Assembly (NCBI RefSeq): GCF_013387495.1
Contig: NZ_JABZEE010000010.1
Coordinates: 231,344-295,343 of the forward strand
Length of the DNA: 64,000 nt
Direction of reading: 5' to 3'
Origin: Streptomyces sp. PKU-EA00015
Lineage (GTDB): Bacteria > Actinomycetota > Actinomycetes > Streptomycetales > Streptomycetaceae
Part shown: one piece after another, positions 35,409 to 44,194 of the stretch
How positions within the stretch are numbered: the stretch's first letter is position 1
How the letters are laid out: every line of letters starts with the position of its first letter
Position numbers and translations under genes: made by a program
The notes under the pieces: generated by a model
The model's database searches: none
Seen by the model: only the letters and a program-made list of their open reading frames with translations
What the model was told of the DNA's origin: nothing

Positions 35409-35711
35409 ATGCCCACCGAGCCGCTGTCGCAGAAGGAGATCGAGGACCGTCTGCGGGAACTTCCCGGCTGGTCGCTCGAAGGCGACCGCATCGCCCGCTC
35501 GTACCGTCTCTCCTCGCACTTCGCCGCGACCGCCATGGTCGTGCACATCGCCCGGATCCAGGAGGAACTGAACCACCACTCCGACCTCACGCTCGGCTAC
35601 AACACCCTGGCCCTGACCGTGCACTCCCACGACGTGAACGCCCTCACCGAACGGGACTTCGCCCTCGCCGAGCGCGTGGAGGAGATCGCCCCCGGGCACG
35701 GCGCGAACTGA
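35409..35711 (+). CDS. 4a-hydroxytetrahydrobiopterin dehydratase (PCD)
   Basis: 100-residue pterin-4a-carbinolamine dehydratase. The core motif is HIARIQEELNHHSDLTLGYN with the catalytic histidines, preceded by GWSLEGDRIARSYRLSSH and followed by LTVHSHDVNALTERDFALAERVE. It recycles oxidised tetrahydropterin after hydroxylase turnover or assists molybdopterin-like metabolism. GGAAGG is upstream of the ATG. Monocistronic. Confidence 0.92.
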   Translation: MPTEPLSQKEIEDRLRELPGWSLEGDRIARSYRLSSHFAATAMVVHIARIQEELNHHSDLTLGYNTLALTVHSHDVNALTERDFALAERVEEIAPGHGAN

Positions 35712-35752
35712 CGCCCTGGTCTGCTCGGGGCCGAGCAGACCTGACGCGCTGT

Positions 35753-36214
35753 CTAGGGACGCGACAGCTCCATCACCCAGTTCGTCAGCCATGTCCGCCC
35801 GTCGTCGACGGAGAACGCCTGCTCCCAGCGGGCCGACGACGCGGTGATGCCCGACCAGACGAAGCGGACCAGGACGTCCTTGCCGTCGTGGGTGTCCTTA
35901 CCGTGGAACACGCCCCGGCCGTCCGCCCCGAAACGGCCCGTGACGGGCGGGAACAGGGTGCCGGTGCGGCTGCTCGACCAGTAGAGGGACCACTCCTCGC
36001 GCACCTGGTCGTACAGCCGCAGCGTCAGCCCCGAGACGCCCGAGGCGGGGAAGACGATCTCGTCGAAGTTGGCGCGCCCGTCGAAGTGGCGCGACGCCCG
36101 GCTGACGGCCTCGAACCCCTCCCATTCGCTCGCCTTGTCCAGGAAGTCCGTGCGGCGGCGGTTGGCCACCCGCCACTCGCCGACGAAGAAGTCGAAGTCG
36201 TGCGGTGTGCTCAT
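35753..36214 (-). CDS. Lipocalin-like/DUF1579-type hypothetical protein
   Basis: 153-residue soluble protein. HDFDFFVGEWRVANRRRTDFL, a YWSSSRTGTLFPPVTGRF segment and RWEQAFSVDDGRTWLTNWVM match the small beta-barrel proteins often annotated as DUF1579-like or hypothetical. Function unknown. Its ATG overlaps the stop of the preceding gene, so the pair is coupled. The divergent WYL regulator likely controls both. Confidence 0.7.
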   Translation of the reverse strand: MSTPHDFDFFVGEWRVANRRRTDFLDKASEWEGFEAVSRASRHFDGRANFDEIVFPASGVSGLTLRLYDQVREEWSLYWSSSRTGTLFPPVTGRFGADGRGVFHGKDTHDGKDVLVRFVWSGITASSARWEQAFSVDDGRTWLTNWVMELSRP

Positions 36215-36696
36215 GCGAGGTCTCCCGTCATGCCGTCGGGCATCGAGTCGGACAGATAGGCGTTCAGGTCCGGACGGCCGGGGGCGAGCATGTGCCGCAC
36301 CCACGCGTCGCGTTCGTGCCGGATGGGCGGCAGCTCCCACACGCAGCCGATCCACGACCGCTCCCGGTCCGTCCGTACGAAGTGGGCCGGATCCCGGTCC
36401 GGGCAGCCGAGCACCGGCTGGCCCGCGGCCGCGCCCGCGAAGTGCAGCACGTTGTCCCAGACCCAGCTGTAGGCGTTGAGGTACGCGCCGTCGTCCCCTC
36501 CCCTGTGGAGGACGACGAACGTGACCGGGGGCGTACCGTCCGGCTCGGGGAGCAGCTCGGGAAGGATCGCATACGCCGCCTTCTCGACCTCGGGCGCGAT
36601 GCCGGCCGGATCCGCGGTGACGTGGTAGCGCTTGATGTGGCGGCCGCCCGCCTCGAAGGGCGGCAGCGACCACAGGAATTTTTCTGCGAATGCCAT
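36211..36696 (-). CDS. Hypothetical protein, WYL-regulated
   Basis: 161-residue cytoplasmic protein of no recognised family. It opens AEKFLWSLPPFEAGGRHIKR, has a TFVVLHRGGDDGAYLNAYSW strand and ends RPDLNAYLSDSMPDGM. The compact alpha/beta content suggests an enzyme or binding protein. First gene of a two-gene unit divergent from the WYL regulator, with a perfect dyad in the 39-bp gap. Confidence 0.7.
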   Translation of the reverse strand: MAFAEKFLWSLPPFEAGGRHIKRYHVTADPAGIAPEVEKAAYAILPELLPEPDGTPPVTFVVLHRGGDDGAYLNAYSWVWDNVLHFAGAAAGQPVLGCPDRDPAHFVRTDRERSWIGCVWELPPIRHERDAWVRHMLAPGRPDLNAYLSDSMPDGMTGDLA

Positions 36697-36719
36697 ACGT
36701 GGACGCTAGAGGTCCTTCG

Positions 36720-36736
36720 CTGACACCCTGTGTCAG
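36720..36736. promoter_or_regulatory. WYL-regulator operator
   Basis: Perfect dyad CTGACAC-CCT-GTGTCAG in the short divergent gap, abutting the regulator start codon. Binding would block both directions. Confidence 0.65.
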
Positions 36737-37692
36737 TGAAGGCCGGCCGACTCGTCTCGATCCTGTTGCTCCTGCAGACCCGTGGGCGGATGACCGCCGC
36801 GCAGCTCGCTCGGGAGCTCGACGTGTCCGTGCGCACGGTCTACCGGGACGTCGAGGCGCTGCACTCGGCGGGTGTGCCGCTGTACGGGGACGCCGGCCAC
36901 GCCGGCGGTTACCAGCTGCTCGCGGGCTACCGCACGCGCCTCACCGGCCTGTCGGCGGGGGAGGCGGAGGCGCTGTTCCTGTCCGGCATCCCAGGGCCGG
37001 CCGCCGAACTGGGCCTCGGCCCCGCGCTCGCGGCCGCCCAGCTCAAGCTGCGGGCCGCGCTGCCCGCGGCCCTGCGCGACCAGGCGGACCGGATGCGCGC
37101 CCGCTTCCACCTGGACGCGCCCGGCTGGTACGCCGCCGACGAGGAGGTCCCGCATCTGACGGCCGTCGCGGACGCGGTGTGGCACAGCCGGGTGCTCGCC
37201 GTGCGCTACCGGCGCTGGAAGGAGCCGACCGACGTGGACCGGCGCCTGGAGCCGTACGGCCTGGTGCTGAAGGCCGGCCGCTGGTACGTGGTGGCGGGAC
37301 CGGGGCCGCGGACGTACCGCGTGGACCAGATCCTGGAACTGGAGGCCCGAGACGAGGAGTTCACGCCGCCTGCGGACTTCGACCTGGCCGCGTACTGGCA
37401 GCGCTACCAGGCGGACTTCCTCGCCCGCCTGCACCGGGGAGAGGCCGTGGTCCGCCTCTCACCCGCCGGCGCGGCCCGCCTGACGGGCGCGGCGGCCCGG
37501 GCGCTGGCCGAGACGGGCGTGAGGGAACAGGACGGCTGGAGGCGGGCCGTGCTGCCGATCGAGTCGGAGGACCGGGCGCTCGCCGAGTTTCTCGCGTTGG
37601 GCACGGAGGCCGAGGTCCTGGAGCCCCAATCGCTCCGCAGCCGCATCGCGGCGACGGCCCGAGACGTGGCATCACGCCACGCCGCGCCCTGA
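36736..37692 (+). CDS. WYL-domain transcriptional regulator (YafY-type)
   Basis: 318-residue regulator. The N-terminal HTH_11/DeoR-like winged helix is GRLVSILLLLQTRGRMTAAQ, then LARELDVSVRTVYRDVEALH. The WYL ligand domain includes YRRWKEPTDVDRRLEPYGLV and KAGRWYVVAGP (WYV in place of WYL) with the downstream RTYRVDQILELE, and a WCX-type C-terminal extension. The GTG giving MKAGRLVS is preferred; another GTG two codons upstream lies within the operator dyad. Likely represses or activates the divergent gene pair in response to a small ligand. Confidence 0.87.
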   Translation: MKAGRLVSILLLLQTRGRMTAAQLARELDVSVRTVYRDVEALHSAGVPLYGDAGHAGGYQLLAGYRTRLTGLSAGEAEALFLSGIPGPAAELGLGPALAAAQLKLRAALPAALRDQADRMRARFHLDAPGWYAADEEVPHLTAVADAVWHSRVLAVRYRRWKEPTDVDRRLEPYGLVLKAGRWYVVAGPGPRTYRVDQILELEARDEEFTPPADFDLAAYWQRYQADFLARLHRGEAVVRLSPAGAARLTGAAARALAETGVREQDGWRRAVLPIESEDRALAEFLALGTEAEVLEPQSLRSRIAATARDVASRHAAP

Positions 37693-37805
37693 CCGGGTGT
37701 CCGGCCGCGAACGCCCACGCCTCCTCGCCCGCTCACTGTCCCTGCCTCTCCCCGACGATCGGCACCTTCCTCGCACCGGGCAAGACAGCGTCCGGACACG
37801 ACGAC

Positions 37806-37833
37806 GGCGCAGCCGCGTGCCCGCGGCTGCGCC
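37806..37833. terminator. Terminator between convergent genes
   Basis: Perfect 12-bp arms GGCGCAGCCGCG/CGCGGCTGCGCC with a TGCC loop, serving the WYL regulator and the convergent aldo/keto reductase. Confidence 0.8.
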
Positions 37834-37861
37834 GGATCGTCGGAGCCGAACAGGGCGCGGC

Positions 37862-38695
37862 TCAGGCGAGGTTGAACTCCGCCGGGTTCGGGCCGAGCCG
37901 CCTGCCCTCGTCGAGCGCGGCGAAGGCGGCCAGGTCGTCCGCGTCCAGCTCGAAGCCGAACACGTCGATGTTCTCCCGGATCCGGGACGGCGTGACGGAC
38001 TTGGGGATGACCACGTTGCCGAGCTGGAGGTGCCAGCGCAGCACCACCTGGGCGGGGGTGCGCCCGTGCTTGTGGGCGACCGCGACGACCGTGGGCACCT
38101 CCAGCAGGCCCTTGCCCTGGCCGAGCGGGGACCACGCCTCGGTCGCGATGCCGTGGCGGGCGTGCGCCTCGCGGGACGCCGACTGCTGAAGCTGTGGGTG
38201 CAGTTCGATCTGGTTGACGGCCGGGACGACCGAGGTCTCGCCGATCAGCCGCTCCAGGTGTTCCGGAAGGAAGTTGGAGACGCCGATTGCCTTGGCGCGC
38301 CCCTCAGCGTGGATCTTCTCGAAGGCGCGGTAGGTGTCCACGTAGGCGTCCTTGGCGGGCACCGGCCAGTGGATGAGATACAGGTCGACGTAGTCGAGGC
38401 CGAGCCTGTCGAGGGAGGCGTCGAACGCGCGCAGCGTCGCGTCGTAGCCCTGCTCGCTGTTCCACAGCTTGGTGGTGACGAAGAGCTCCTCGCGGGCGAT
38501 GCCGGACTCGGCGACGGCCTTGCCCGTGCCCGCCTCGTTCTTGTACACGGCGGCGGTGTCGATGCTGCGGTAGCCGGCCTCCAGAGCCGTCGTGACGGCC
38601 TGCGCCGCCTCGTCGTCGGGCACCTGCCAGACACCGAAGCCGAGCTGCGGCATGGCGACACCGTTGTTGAGGGTGAGGGAGGGGACCTTGCTCAC
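37862..38695 (-). CDS. Aldo/keto reductase
   Basis: 277-residue NADPH-dependent oxidoreductase of the AKR5/2,5-diketogluconate-reductase group. The tetrad is visible as D in YRSIDTAAVY (with the catalytic Tyr), K in VTTKLWNSEQ and H in LYLIHWPVP. NADPH binding is in VIPKSVTPSRIRENIDVF. The GTG gives MSKVPSLTLNNGVAMPQLGF, matching the family start. Monocistronic on the minus strand. Confidence 0.92.
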   Translation of the reverse strand: MSKVPSLTLNNGVAMPQLGFGVWQVPDDEAAQAVTTALEAGYRSIDTAAVYKNEAGTGKAVAESGIAREELFVTTKLWNSEQGYDATLRAFDASLDRLGLDYVDLYLIHWPVPAKDAYVDTYRAFEKIHAEGRAKAIGVSNFLPEHLERLIGETSVVPAVNQIELHPQLQQSASREAHARHGIATEAWSPLGQGKGLLEVPTVVAVAHKHGRTPAQVVLRWHLQLGNVVIPKSVTPSRIRENIDVFGFELDADDLAAFAALDEGRRLGPNPAEFNLA

Positions 38696-38809
38696 GAGCG
38701 GTCGATCCTTACGTCGTCGGTCGGTGACTCTCAGGGTCAACGATCACATCCGCGGACGCATTCCCAGGGGCAGGACCCGTGCCCGCGCCCCCCTGAGCGG
38801 CGGCGGACG

Positions 38810-40633
38810 TCACTGGTACAGGGCGTCCACCTCGTCCGCGTACGCGGTCTCGATCGCCTTCCGCTTCAGCTTGAGGGAAGGTGTCAGCAGACCGTGCTCC
38901 TCGCTGAAGGGGTGGGCGAGTATCCGGAACGTGCGGATCGACTCGGACTTGGACACGAGGGTGTTGGCGGCCACCACCGCGCGCCGGATCTCCATCTCCA
39001 GATCCGGGTCGCGCACCAGTTCCGCCGGCGGCAGCGGTGCCTTGCCCTGGATCGTCAGCCAGTGGTCGACGGCCTCCGGGTCGACGGTGACGAGGGCGGC
39101 GATGTACGGGCGGTCGTTGCCGACGACGAGGCACTGGGCCACCAGCGGATGGGCGCGCACCCGTTCCTCCAGGGCGGCGGGGGAGACGCTCTTGCCGCCG
39201 GACGTCACCAGGATCTCCTTCTTCCGGCCGGTGATCGTCAGATAGCCGTCCTCGTCGAGTGCCCCGAGGTCGCCCGTGGCCAGCCACTCGTCGTGCAGGA
39301 CGGCGTCCGTGGCCTTCGGGTCGTTCAGATAGCCGGAGAAGATGTGGCCGCCGTGCAGCCAGATCTCGCCGTCCTCCGCGATGTGCACGGTGGTGCCCGG
39401 GATCGGCTGGCCGACCGTGCCGTAGCGGGTGCGCTCGGGCGGGTTGGCGGTGGCCGCCGCGGTGGACTCGGTCAGCCCGTAGCCCTCGTAGATCGTGACG
39501 CCGGCACCGGCGAAGAAGAGCCCGAGGCGGCGGTCCATGCCCGAGCCGCCGGACATCGCGTGGCGCAACCGGCCACCCATCGCGTCGCGCACCTTCGCGT
39601 ACACGAGCTTCTCGAACAGCTGGTGCTGGACGCGCAGGCCGGCCGAGGGACCGGGACCGAGTCCGAACGCCCGGTGCTCCAGTGCCTCCGCGTACTTCAC
39701 GGCCACCTCGACGGCCTTGTCGAACGCTCCCGCCCGGCCCTCGGTCTCCGCCTTGCGGCGGGCCGCGTTGAAGACCTTCTCGAAGATGTAGGGAACGGCG
39801 AGGATGAACGTCGGGCGCAGCGAGGCCAGATCGGGCAGCAGCGCGCTCGCCTGCAGCACCGGCTGGTGGCCCAGCTTGACGCGGCCCCGGATCGCGGCGA
39901 CCTCGACCATGCGGCCGAAGACGTGGGACAGGGGCAGGAACAGCAGCGTCGCGGCCTCGTCCCCCGGCCGGGAGTGGAACACCGGCTCCCAGCGGCCGAC
40001 CATGGTGTCGGACTCGAACATGAAGTTGGAGTGCGTGATCACACAGCCCTTGGGGCGGCCCGTCGTGCCCGAGGTGTAGATGATCGTTGCGATCGAGTCC
40101 GGGGTGACGGCCCGCCGGTGGCGGTGCACCACGTCGTCGTCGATGTGCGCCCCGGCCTCGAACAGCTCGGCCACGGCTCCGGCGTCGAGCTGCCACAGCC
40201 GCTTCAGCTGCGGCAGGCGGTCGATCACCGAGCCGATGGTCATCGCGTGGTCCTCGTGCTCCACCATGCAGGCCGAGACCTCGGAGTCGTGCAGCATCCA
40301 GTAGACCTGCTCGGCGGAGGACGTGGGATACACGGGCACGGAGTGCGCGCCGACCGTCCACAGCGCGAAGTCGAAGAGGGTCCACTCGTAGCGGGTACGG
40401 CACATGAGGGCGACCCGGTCGCCGAAGCGGACGCCGTGCGCGAGCAGTCCCCTGGCCAGCGCCAGCACCTCGTCGCGGAACTGCGCCGACGTGACGTCCT
40501 GCCACCGGCCCTGGCCGTCCTTGCGGGCGAGTGCCACGCGGCCCGGATCGTCCTCGGCATGGTCGAAGACCGCGTCCGCCAGTCCGCCGACCTGAGGCGC
40601 CGCGGCCATGGGTGGGACAGTGAACTCGCGCAA
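38810..40633 (-). CDS. Long-chain fatty-acid-CoA ligase (AMP-binding)
   Basis: 607-residue acyl-adenylate synthetase. The P-loop is YTSGTTGRPKG, then the gate region SHVFGRMVE, EGYGLTES, TGDLGALDEDGYLTITGRKK and the catalytic-lysine region near the end (TPSLKLKRKAI). The FACL_like architecture fits FadD15-type long-chain ligases that activate fatty acids at the membrane. The start is a TTG with AAGGAG eight bases upstream; a longer frame lacks a ribosome site and similarity. It feeds beta-oxidation or lipid synthesis. Confidence 0.9.
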   Translation of the reverse strand: MREFTVPPMAAAPQVGGLADAVFDHAEDDPGRVALARKDGQGRWQDVTSAQFRDEVLALARGLLAHGVRFGDRVALMCRTRYEWTLFDFALWTVGAHSVPVYPTSSAEQVYWMLHDSEVSACMVEHEDHAMTIGSVIDRLPQLKRLWQLDAGAVAELFEAGAHIDDDVVHRHRRAVTPDSIATIIYTSGTTGRPKGCVITHSNFMFESDTMVGRWEPVFHSRPGDEAATLLFLPLSHVFGRMVEVAAIRGRVKLGHQPVLQASALLPDLASLRPTFILAVPYIFEKVFNAARRKAETEGRAGAFDKAVEVAVKYAEALEHRAFGLGPGPSAGLRVQHQLFEKLVYAKVRDAMGGRLRHAMSGGSGMDRRLGLFFAGAGVTIYEGYGLTESTAAATANPPERTRYGTVGQPIPGTTVHIAEDGEIWLHGGHIFSGYLNDPKATDAVLHDEWLATGDLGALDEDGYLTITGRKKEILVTSGGKSVSPAALEERVRAHPLVAQCLVVGNDRPYIAALVTVDPEAVDHWLTIQGKAPLPPAELVRDPDLEMEIRRAVVAANTLVSKSESIRTFRILAHPFSEEHGLLTPSLKLKRKAIETAYADEVDALYQ

Positions 40634-40923
40634 TGGCCTGCTCCTTGTGGCGCTCCGCACAGCGCCGTGACCGTACCCCACCGTTACTCCGGGCGGGAGG
40701 GGCTGCGTGGAGGGAAGAGGAAGGTCATCGGCACAGGTCAGCGGCGCAGCCGGGTGGCTGGGGCGGTCGGTCGAGGACAATTCTGACCTCAGAGTAAGTA
40801 CAGCGGGGCGGAATCTCCACCGAATCTGTACGCGGTGATCACCGGCGCTCTACCGGGCGCAGACATGGGTCCACACCTGGTGGGGGACGCTCCGCCCGGC
40901 AGGCCCGCGGCTGTGCCGCCGCC

Positions 40924-41820
40924 TCAGCGCGGTGCCGGGCCGTGCAGCCGGTCGCCCGCCGCCAGGAGCGCGTCGGCGAGGGCCGACGCCGCCTCCTGCG
41001 CCGCGTGCCGTCGCCGCCCCTGGAGCAGGACGAAGTCGACCGTGCCGAGATCGGGCAGCCCCGACCGGTCCGGGACGGCGACCAGACCCGGCGGGATGAG
41101 CCCGCGCGTGTGCGCCATCACGCCGAGCCCGGCGCGGGCGGCGGCCACCAGGCCGCTGAGGCTGCCGCTCGTGCACGCGATCCGCCAGGGACGGCCCTCC
41201 CGCTCCAGCACGTCGAGCGCGCGGGCCCGGGTGACCGCGGGCGGCGGAAACAGGATCAGCGGCAGGGGCCGCTCGGGATCCGGGCGTACGCCCTTGGCCG
41301 CGATCCAGACCATGCGGTCGCGCCAGACCAGCTCCCCGTGCGAGGCGCCCGGCCCGCGTTTGGCGAGCACCAGGTCCAGGCGGCCCGCCTCCAGGCGTTT
41401 GTGGAGCGTCCCGGACAGCTCCACCGTCAGCTCCAGGTCGACCTCGGGGTGGTCGCGGCGGAACGACTCCAGGATCTCCGGGAGCCGCGTCAGCACGAAA
41501 TCCTCGGAGGCCCCGAACCGCAGCCGGCCGCGCAGCCGGGTGCCCGTGAAGTACGCCGCGGCGCGCTCGTGCGCCTGGAGGATCGTCCGCGCGAAGCCGA
41601 GCATCGCCTCGCCGTCCTCCGTGAGCTCGACGGTGTGCGTGTCCCGGGCGAACAGCGGCCGGCCGGTCGCGTCCTCCAGCCGGCGCACGTGCTGGCTCAC
41701 CGTCGACTGCCGCAGCCCGAGGCGACGGGCGGCCTGCGTGAAGTTCAGCGTCTGCGCGACGGCCAGGAAGGTGCGCAGCTGCGTCGGGTCGTACACGCCT
41801 CCCACGGTAGCGTCGCTCAT
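40924..41820 (-). CDS. LysR-family regulator
   Basis: About 299 residues. The N-terminal winged helix is LRTFLAVAQTLNFTQAARRL, then GLRQSTVSQHVRRLEDATGR. The periplasmic-binding-protein-like effector domain starts LRFGASEDFVLTRLPEILES. It is divergent from the BASS transporter across about 100 bp that contain CGGGATTCCCG at 41852, and is presumably its regulator. Two adjacent ATG codons are possible starts, differing by one residue. Confidence 0.9.
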   Translation of the reverse strand: MSDATVGGVYDPTQLRTFLAVAQTLNFTQAARRLGLRQSTVSQHVRRLEDATGRPLFARDTHTVELTEDGEAMLGFARTILQAHERAAAYFTGTRLRGRLRFGASEDFVLTRLPEILESFRRDHPEVDLELTVELSGTLHKRLEAGRLDLVLAKRGPGASHGELVWRDRMVWIAAKGVRPDPERPLPLILFPPPAVTRARALDVLEREGRPWRIACTSGSLSGLVAAARAGLGVMAHTRGLIPPGLVAVPDRSGLPDLGTVDFVLLQGRRRHAAQEAASALADALLAAGDRLHGPAPR

Positions 41821-41923
41821 CACGAAACGCGATGGCAGTCAGAGCGGTGTACGGGATTCCCGATCGCCTCCCCCCACAGGACCATGGAGAGGGCACGTCC
41901 TGATCCGAGAGCAAGTGGAGCTC

Positions 41924-43009
41924 ATGAACCGCCGCCGTACCCCGCGCCTGCCGTGGCTGCCGATCGACCCGTACATCCTCGCCCTGCTGGGGACCGTGGC
42001 GCTGGCCGCACTGCTGCCCGCCTCGGGCACCGCGGCCGACGTGGCGGGCGGCGCGTCCACCGGGGCGGTGGCCCTGCTCTTCTTCCTCTACGGCGCCCGG
42101 CTGTCGACCCGCGAGACGCTCGACGGGCTGCGGCACTGGCGACTGCACGTGACCGTGCTCGCCGCGACGTTCGTGGTCTTCCCGCTGCTGGGTCTCGCCG
42201 CGCGCGGGCTCGAACCGCTCGTCCTGACGCCCGAGCTGGCGAACGGACTGCTGTTCCTGTGCCTCGTGCCCTCCACGATCCAGTCGTCCATCGCCTTCAC
42301 GTCGATGGCCCGCGGCAACGTGCCGGCGGCGATCTGCGCCGGTTCGTTCTCCAGCCTCGCCGGCATCGTGCTCACACCGCTGCTGGCGGCCCTGCTGCTG
42401 GGCGGCGGCGCGGGCGGCTTCTCCGCGGACTCGCTGCGGCGGATCGTGCTGCAACTGCTCGTTCCGTTCGTGGCGGGCCAGGTGCTCAGCCGCTGGGTGG
42501 GAGGCTTCCTCGCCCGGCACAGGCAGGTGCTCGGATACGTCGACCGCGGCTCGATCCTGGTGGTCGTCTACACGGCCTTCAGCGAGGGCATGGTCGCGGG
42601 GGTCTGGCACCAGGTGAACCCGGCCCGGCTCGGCGGCCTCCTCGCGATCGAGGCGCTGCTGCTCGCACTGATACTGACGCTGACGTGGTTCGGCGCGAAG
42701 CGGCTCGGCTTCGGCCGGGCGGACCGGATCGCGATCCAGTTCGCGGGCTCGAAGAAGAGCCTGGCGGCGGGGCTGCCGATGGCGGCGGTGCTGTTCGGCG
42801 CGCAGGCGGGCCTGGCCGTGCTGCCGCTGATGCTCTTCCACCAGCTGCAGCTGATGGTGTGCGCGGTGATCGCGAAGCGCCGCGCACACCACCAGCTGCA
42901 GCTGATGGTGTGCGCGGTGATCGCGAAGCGCCGCGCACACGATGCGGCCCCCGCCGCCTCCGCCCCGCGCCCTGGTGCGTCCGCGCCCACCGCACTGCAG
43001 AACCGATGA
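41924..43009 (+). CDS. Bile acid:sodium symporter family (SBF-like/BASS) transporter with an internal duplication
   Basis: 361-residue membrane protein, nine to ten helices, of the SBF_like bacterial branch (YfeH-type). Segments include LYGARLSTRETLDGLRHWR, LCLVPSTIQSSIAFTSMARG and FAGSKKSLAAGLPMA, which match the conserved cross-over region. The last helix is followed by a repeated 17-residue block, HQLQLMVCAVIAKRRAH, present twice, from an exact 51-bp tandem duplication. Removing one copy restores a normal C-terminus. Substrates of the branch are organic anions; the divergent LysR likely senses one. Confidence 0.88.
   Translation: MNRRRTPRLPWLPIDPYILALLGTVALAALLPASGTAADVAGGASTGAVALLFFLYGARLSTRETLDGLRHWRLHVTVLAATFVVFPLLGLAARGLEPLVLTPELANGLLFLCLVPSTIQSSIAFTSMARGNVPAAICAGSFSSLAGIVLTPLLAALLLGGGAGGFSADSLRRIVLQLLVPFVAGQVLSRWVGGFLARHRQVLGYVDRGSILVVVYTAFSEGMVAGVWHQVNPARLGGLLAIEALLLALILTLTWFGAKRLGFGRADRIAIQFAGSKKSLAAGLPMAAVLFGAQAGLAVLPLMLFHQLQLMVCAVIAKRRAHHQLQLMVCAVIAKRRAHDAAPAASAPRPGASAPTALQNR
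42839..42940. repeat. 51-bp exact tandem duplication inside the BASS gene
   Basis: Two identical 51-bp copies (42839-42889, 42890-42940), in frame, each encoding the end of the last helix and its basic tail. Confidence 0.95.
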
Positions 43010-43134
43010 GCGGATCCTGACCGGCGATGGATCGTTGGCCGCCTCTTGCCGCTCGAACCGGTGGCTGATCGTCCTGATGGCCGAGTCCGGCCCCTCTTGC
43101 CGCGACACTGTCGTGCGCCTGGGAAGATCAGCCG

Positions 43135-43542
43135 GTGACGACGTTCGCGATACGACCCTTCGGCGCCCGCCCCTGCACCCTCGTCGTCTGCCGGGGGTGC
43201 TGCTGCGGCGACGCCCGCAAGAATCCCGGGACCGACCACGCCGGCCAACTCGCCCGGCTGCGCGACGCGGCCGACGCGTCCGGTGGGCGTCTCGCCGTAC
43301 GCACCAGCGACTGCCTCGGCCCCTGCGGCCAGGCGAACGTCATCGTCGTGCAGCCCTCCACCGAAGGCCGCCGGCGCGGAGCCCGTGCCGCCTGGATCGG
43401 CTGGGCACTCGACGACGACGCCACCGACGACGTGATCGCGTGGGCCGAGGCCGGCGGCCCCGGCATGGCCGAGCCGCCGACGACCCTGACGCTCCAGATG
43501 ATCCCGCCGCCTTCGGACGCCCGCCGCCGCGTCGGCCGCTAG
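43135..43542 (+). CDS. Thioredoxin-like [2Fe-2S] ferredoxin-type protein
   Basis: 135-residue protein. Cysteines in LVVCRGCCCGDARKNPG and DCLGPCGQANVIVV reproduce the C-x(10-12)-C ... C-x3-C layout of thioredoxin-like 2Fe-2S ferredoxins, with one or two extra cysteines. It is probably an electron carrier or a (2Fe-2S)-domain redox partner. The GTG lies after a weak GGGAAG. No obvious oxidoreductase neighbour; the next genes are broken. Confidence 0.8.
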   Translation: MTTFAIRPFGARPCTLVVCRGCCCGDARKNPGTDHAGQLARLRDAADASGGRLAVRTSDCLGPCGQANVIVVQPSTEGRRRGARAAWIGWALDDDATDDVIAWAEAGGPGMAEPPTTLTLQMIPPPSDARRRVGR

Positions 43543-43637
43543 AGCAGGCTCGAGGAACAAGGGACTGCGGCTCGCGGAGCATCACGACCCCGTGCCCGTC
43601 GAACTCGGGTTGTGTCCGTTTCCGAGGAGCCCCGGGC

Positions 43638-44146
43638 TCAGCGGCGCAGGGCGGTCTCCCGCTGCATGTGCGACAGCTTCTCGGGATTGCGCACGGCGTG
43701 GAGCCCGGTGATCAGGCCGTCGTCCATGCGCACCGCCACGACGGTGTCGATCTCGCCGTCGAGCCGGAGAACCAGCGCCGGATACCCATTGACCTGTGCC
43801 GGCCGCAGTGCCCCTGTGGCGGCGATCCTGCCCAGCCCGGCGGCCAGCAGGCGGGCCACCTTGTCGGCCCCCACGACGGGCCGCGGGCCGGCCTGCCTGA
43901 CTCCGCCACCGTCACCCATGAAGACGACGTCCGGCGCGAGGATGTCGAGCAGGCCCTGCAGATCGCCCGTCTCGGCCGCCCGTTGGAACGCGTCGAGCGC
44001 GTCTCGGGTCTCGGTCGGGGAAACGCCCCCGCGCGGCCGGCCCGCCGCGACGTGTCCCCGTGCCCGGTGTGCGATCTGACGGACCGCGGCCGGGCTCTTG
44101 TCGACGGCTTCGGCGATCTCGTCGTACCCGAGGTCGAACACCTCGG
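43638..44146 (-). pseudogene. SigJ-like ECF sigma factor, 5'-truncated
   Basis: What remains is the C-terminal part of a SigJ-type sigma factor. Region 4 reads EVFDLGYDEIAEAVDKSPAA and then VRQIAHRARGHVAA. The fused SnoaL/NTF2-like domain follows (ETGDLQGLLDILAPDVVFMG through VNGYPALVLRLDGEIDTVVA to AVRNPEKLSH). Region 2 and region 3, needed for core binding and -10 recognition, are absent: the sequence upstream of EVFDL is unrelated and runs into the opposite-strand AhpD-like relic. It cannot act as a sigma factor. Confidence 0.82.
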
Positions 44147-44194
44147 TTCGCAGGCGCCGGCCTGGTGATTCAGCAGTCGCCGCTGCCGAAGTCC

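Noticed and set aside
36690..38189. A 499-codon plus-strand frame through the WYL regulator and beyond
   Set aside because: Arginine/glycine/proline-rich shadow of the WYL gene, continuing antisense over the aldo/keto reductase.
37697..40786. A 1029-codon plus-strand frame antisense to the aldo/keto reductase and acyl-CoA ligase genes
   Set aside because: Both minus-strand genes have full sets of catalytic motifs; the plus frame is a GC-bias shadow.
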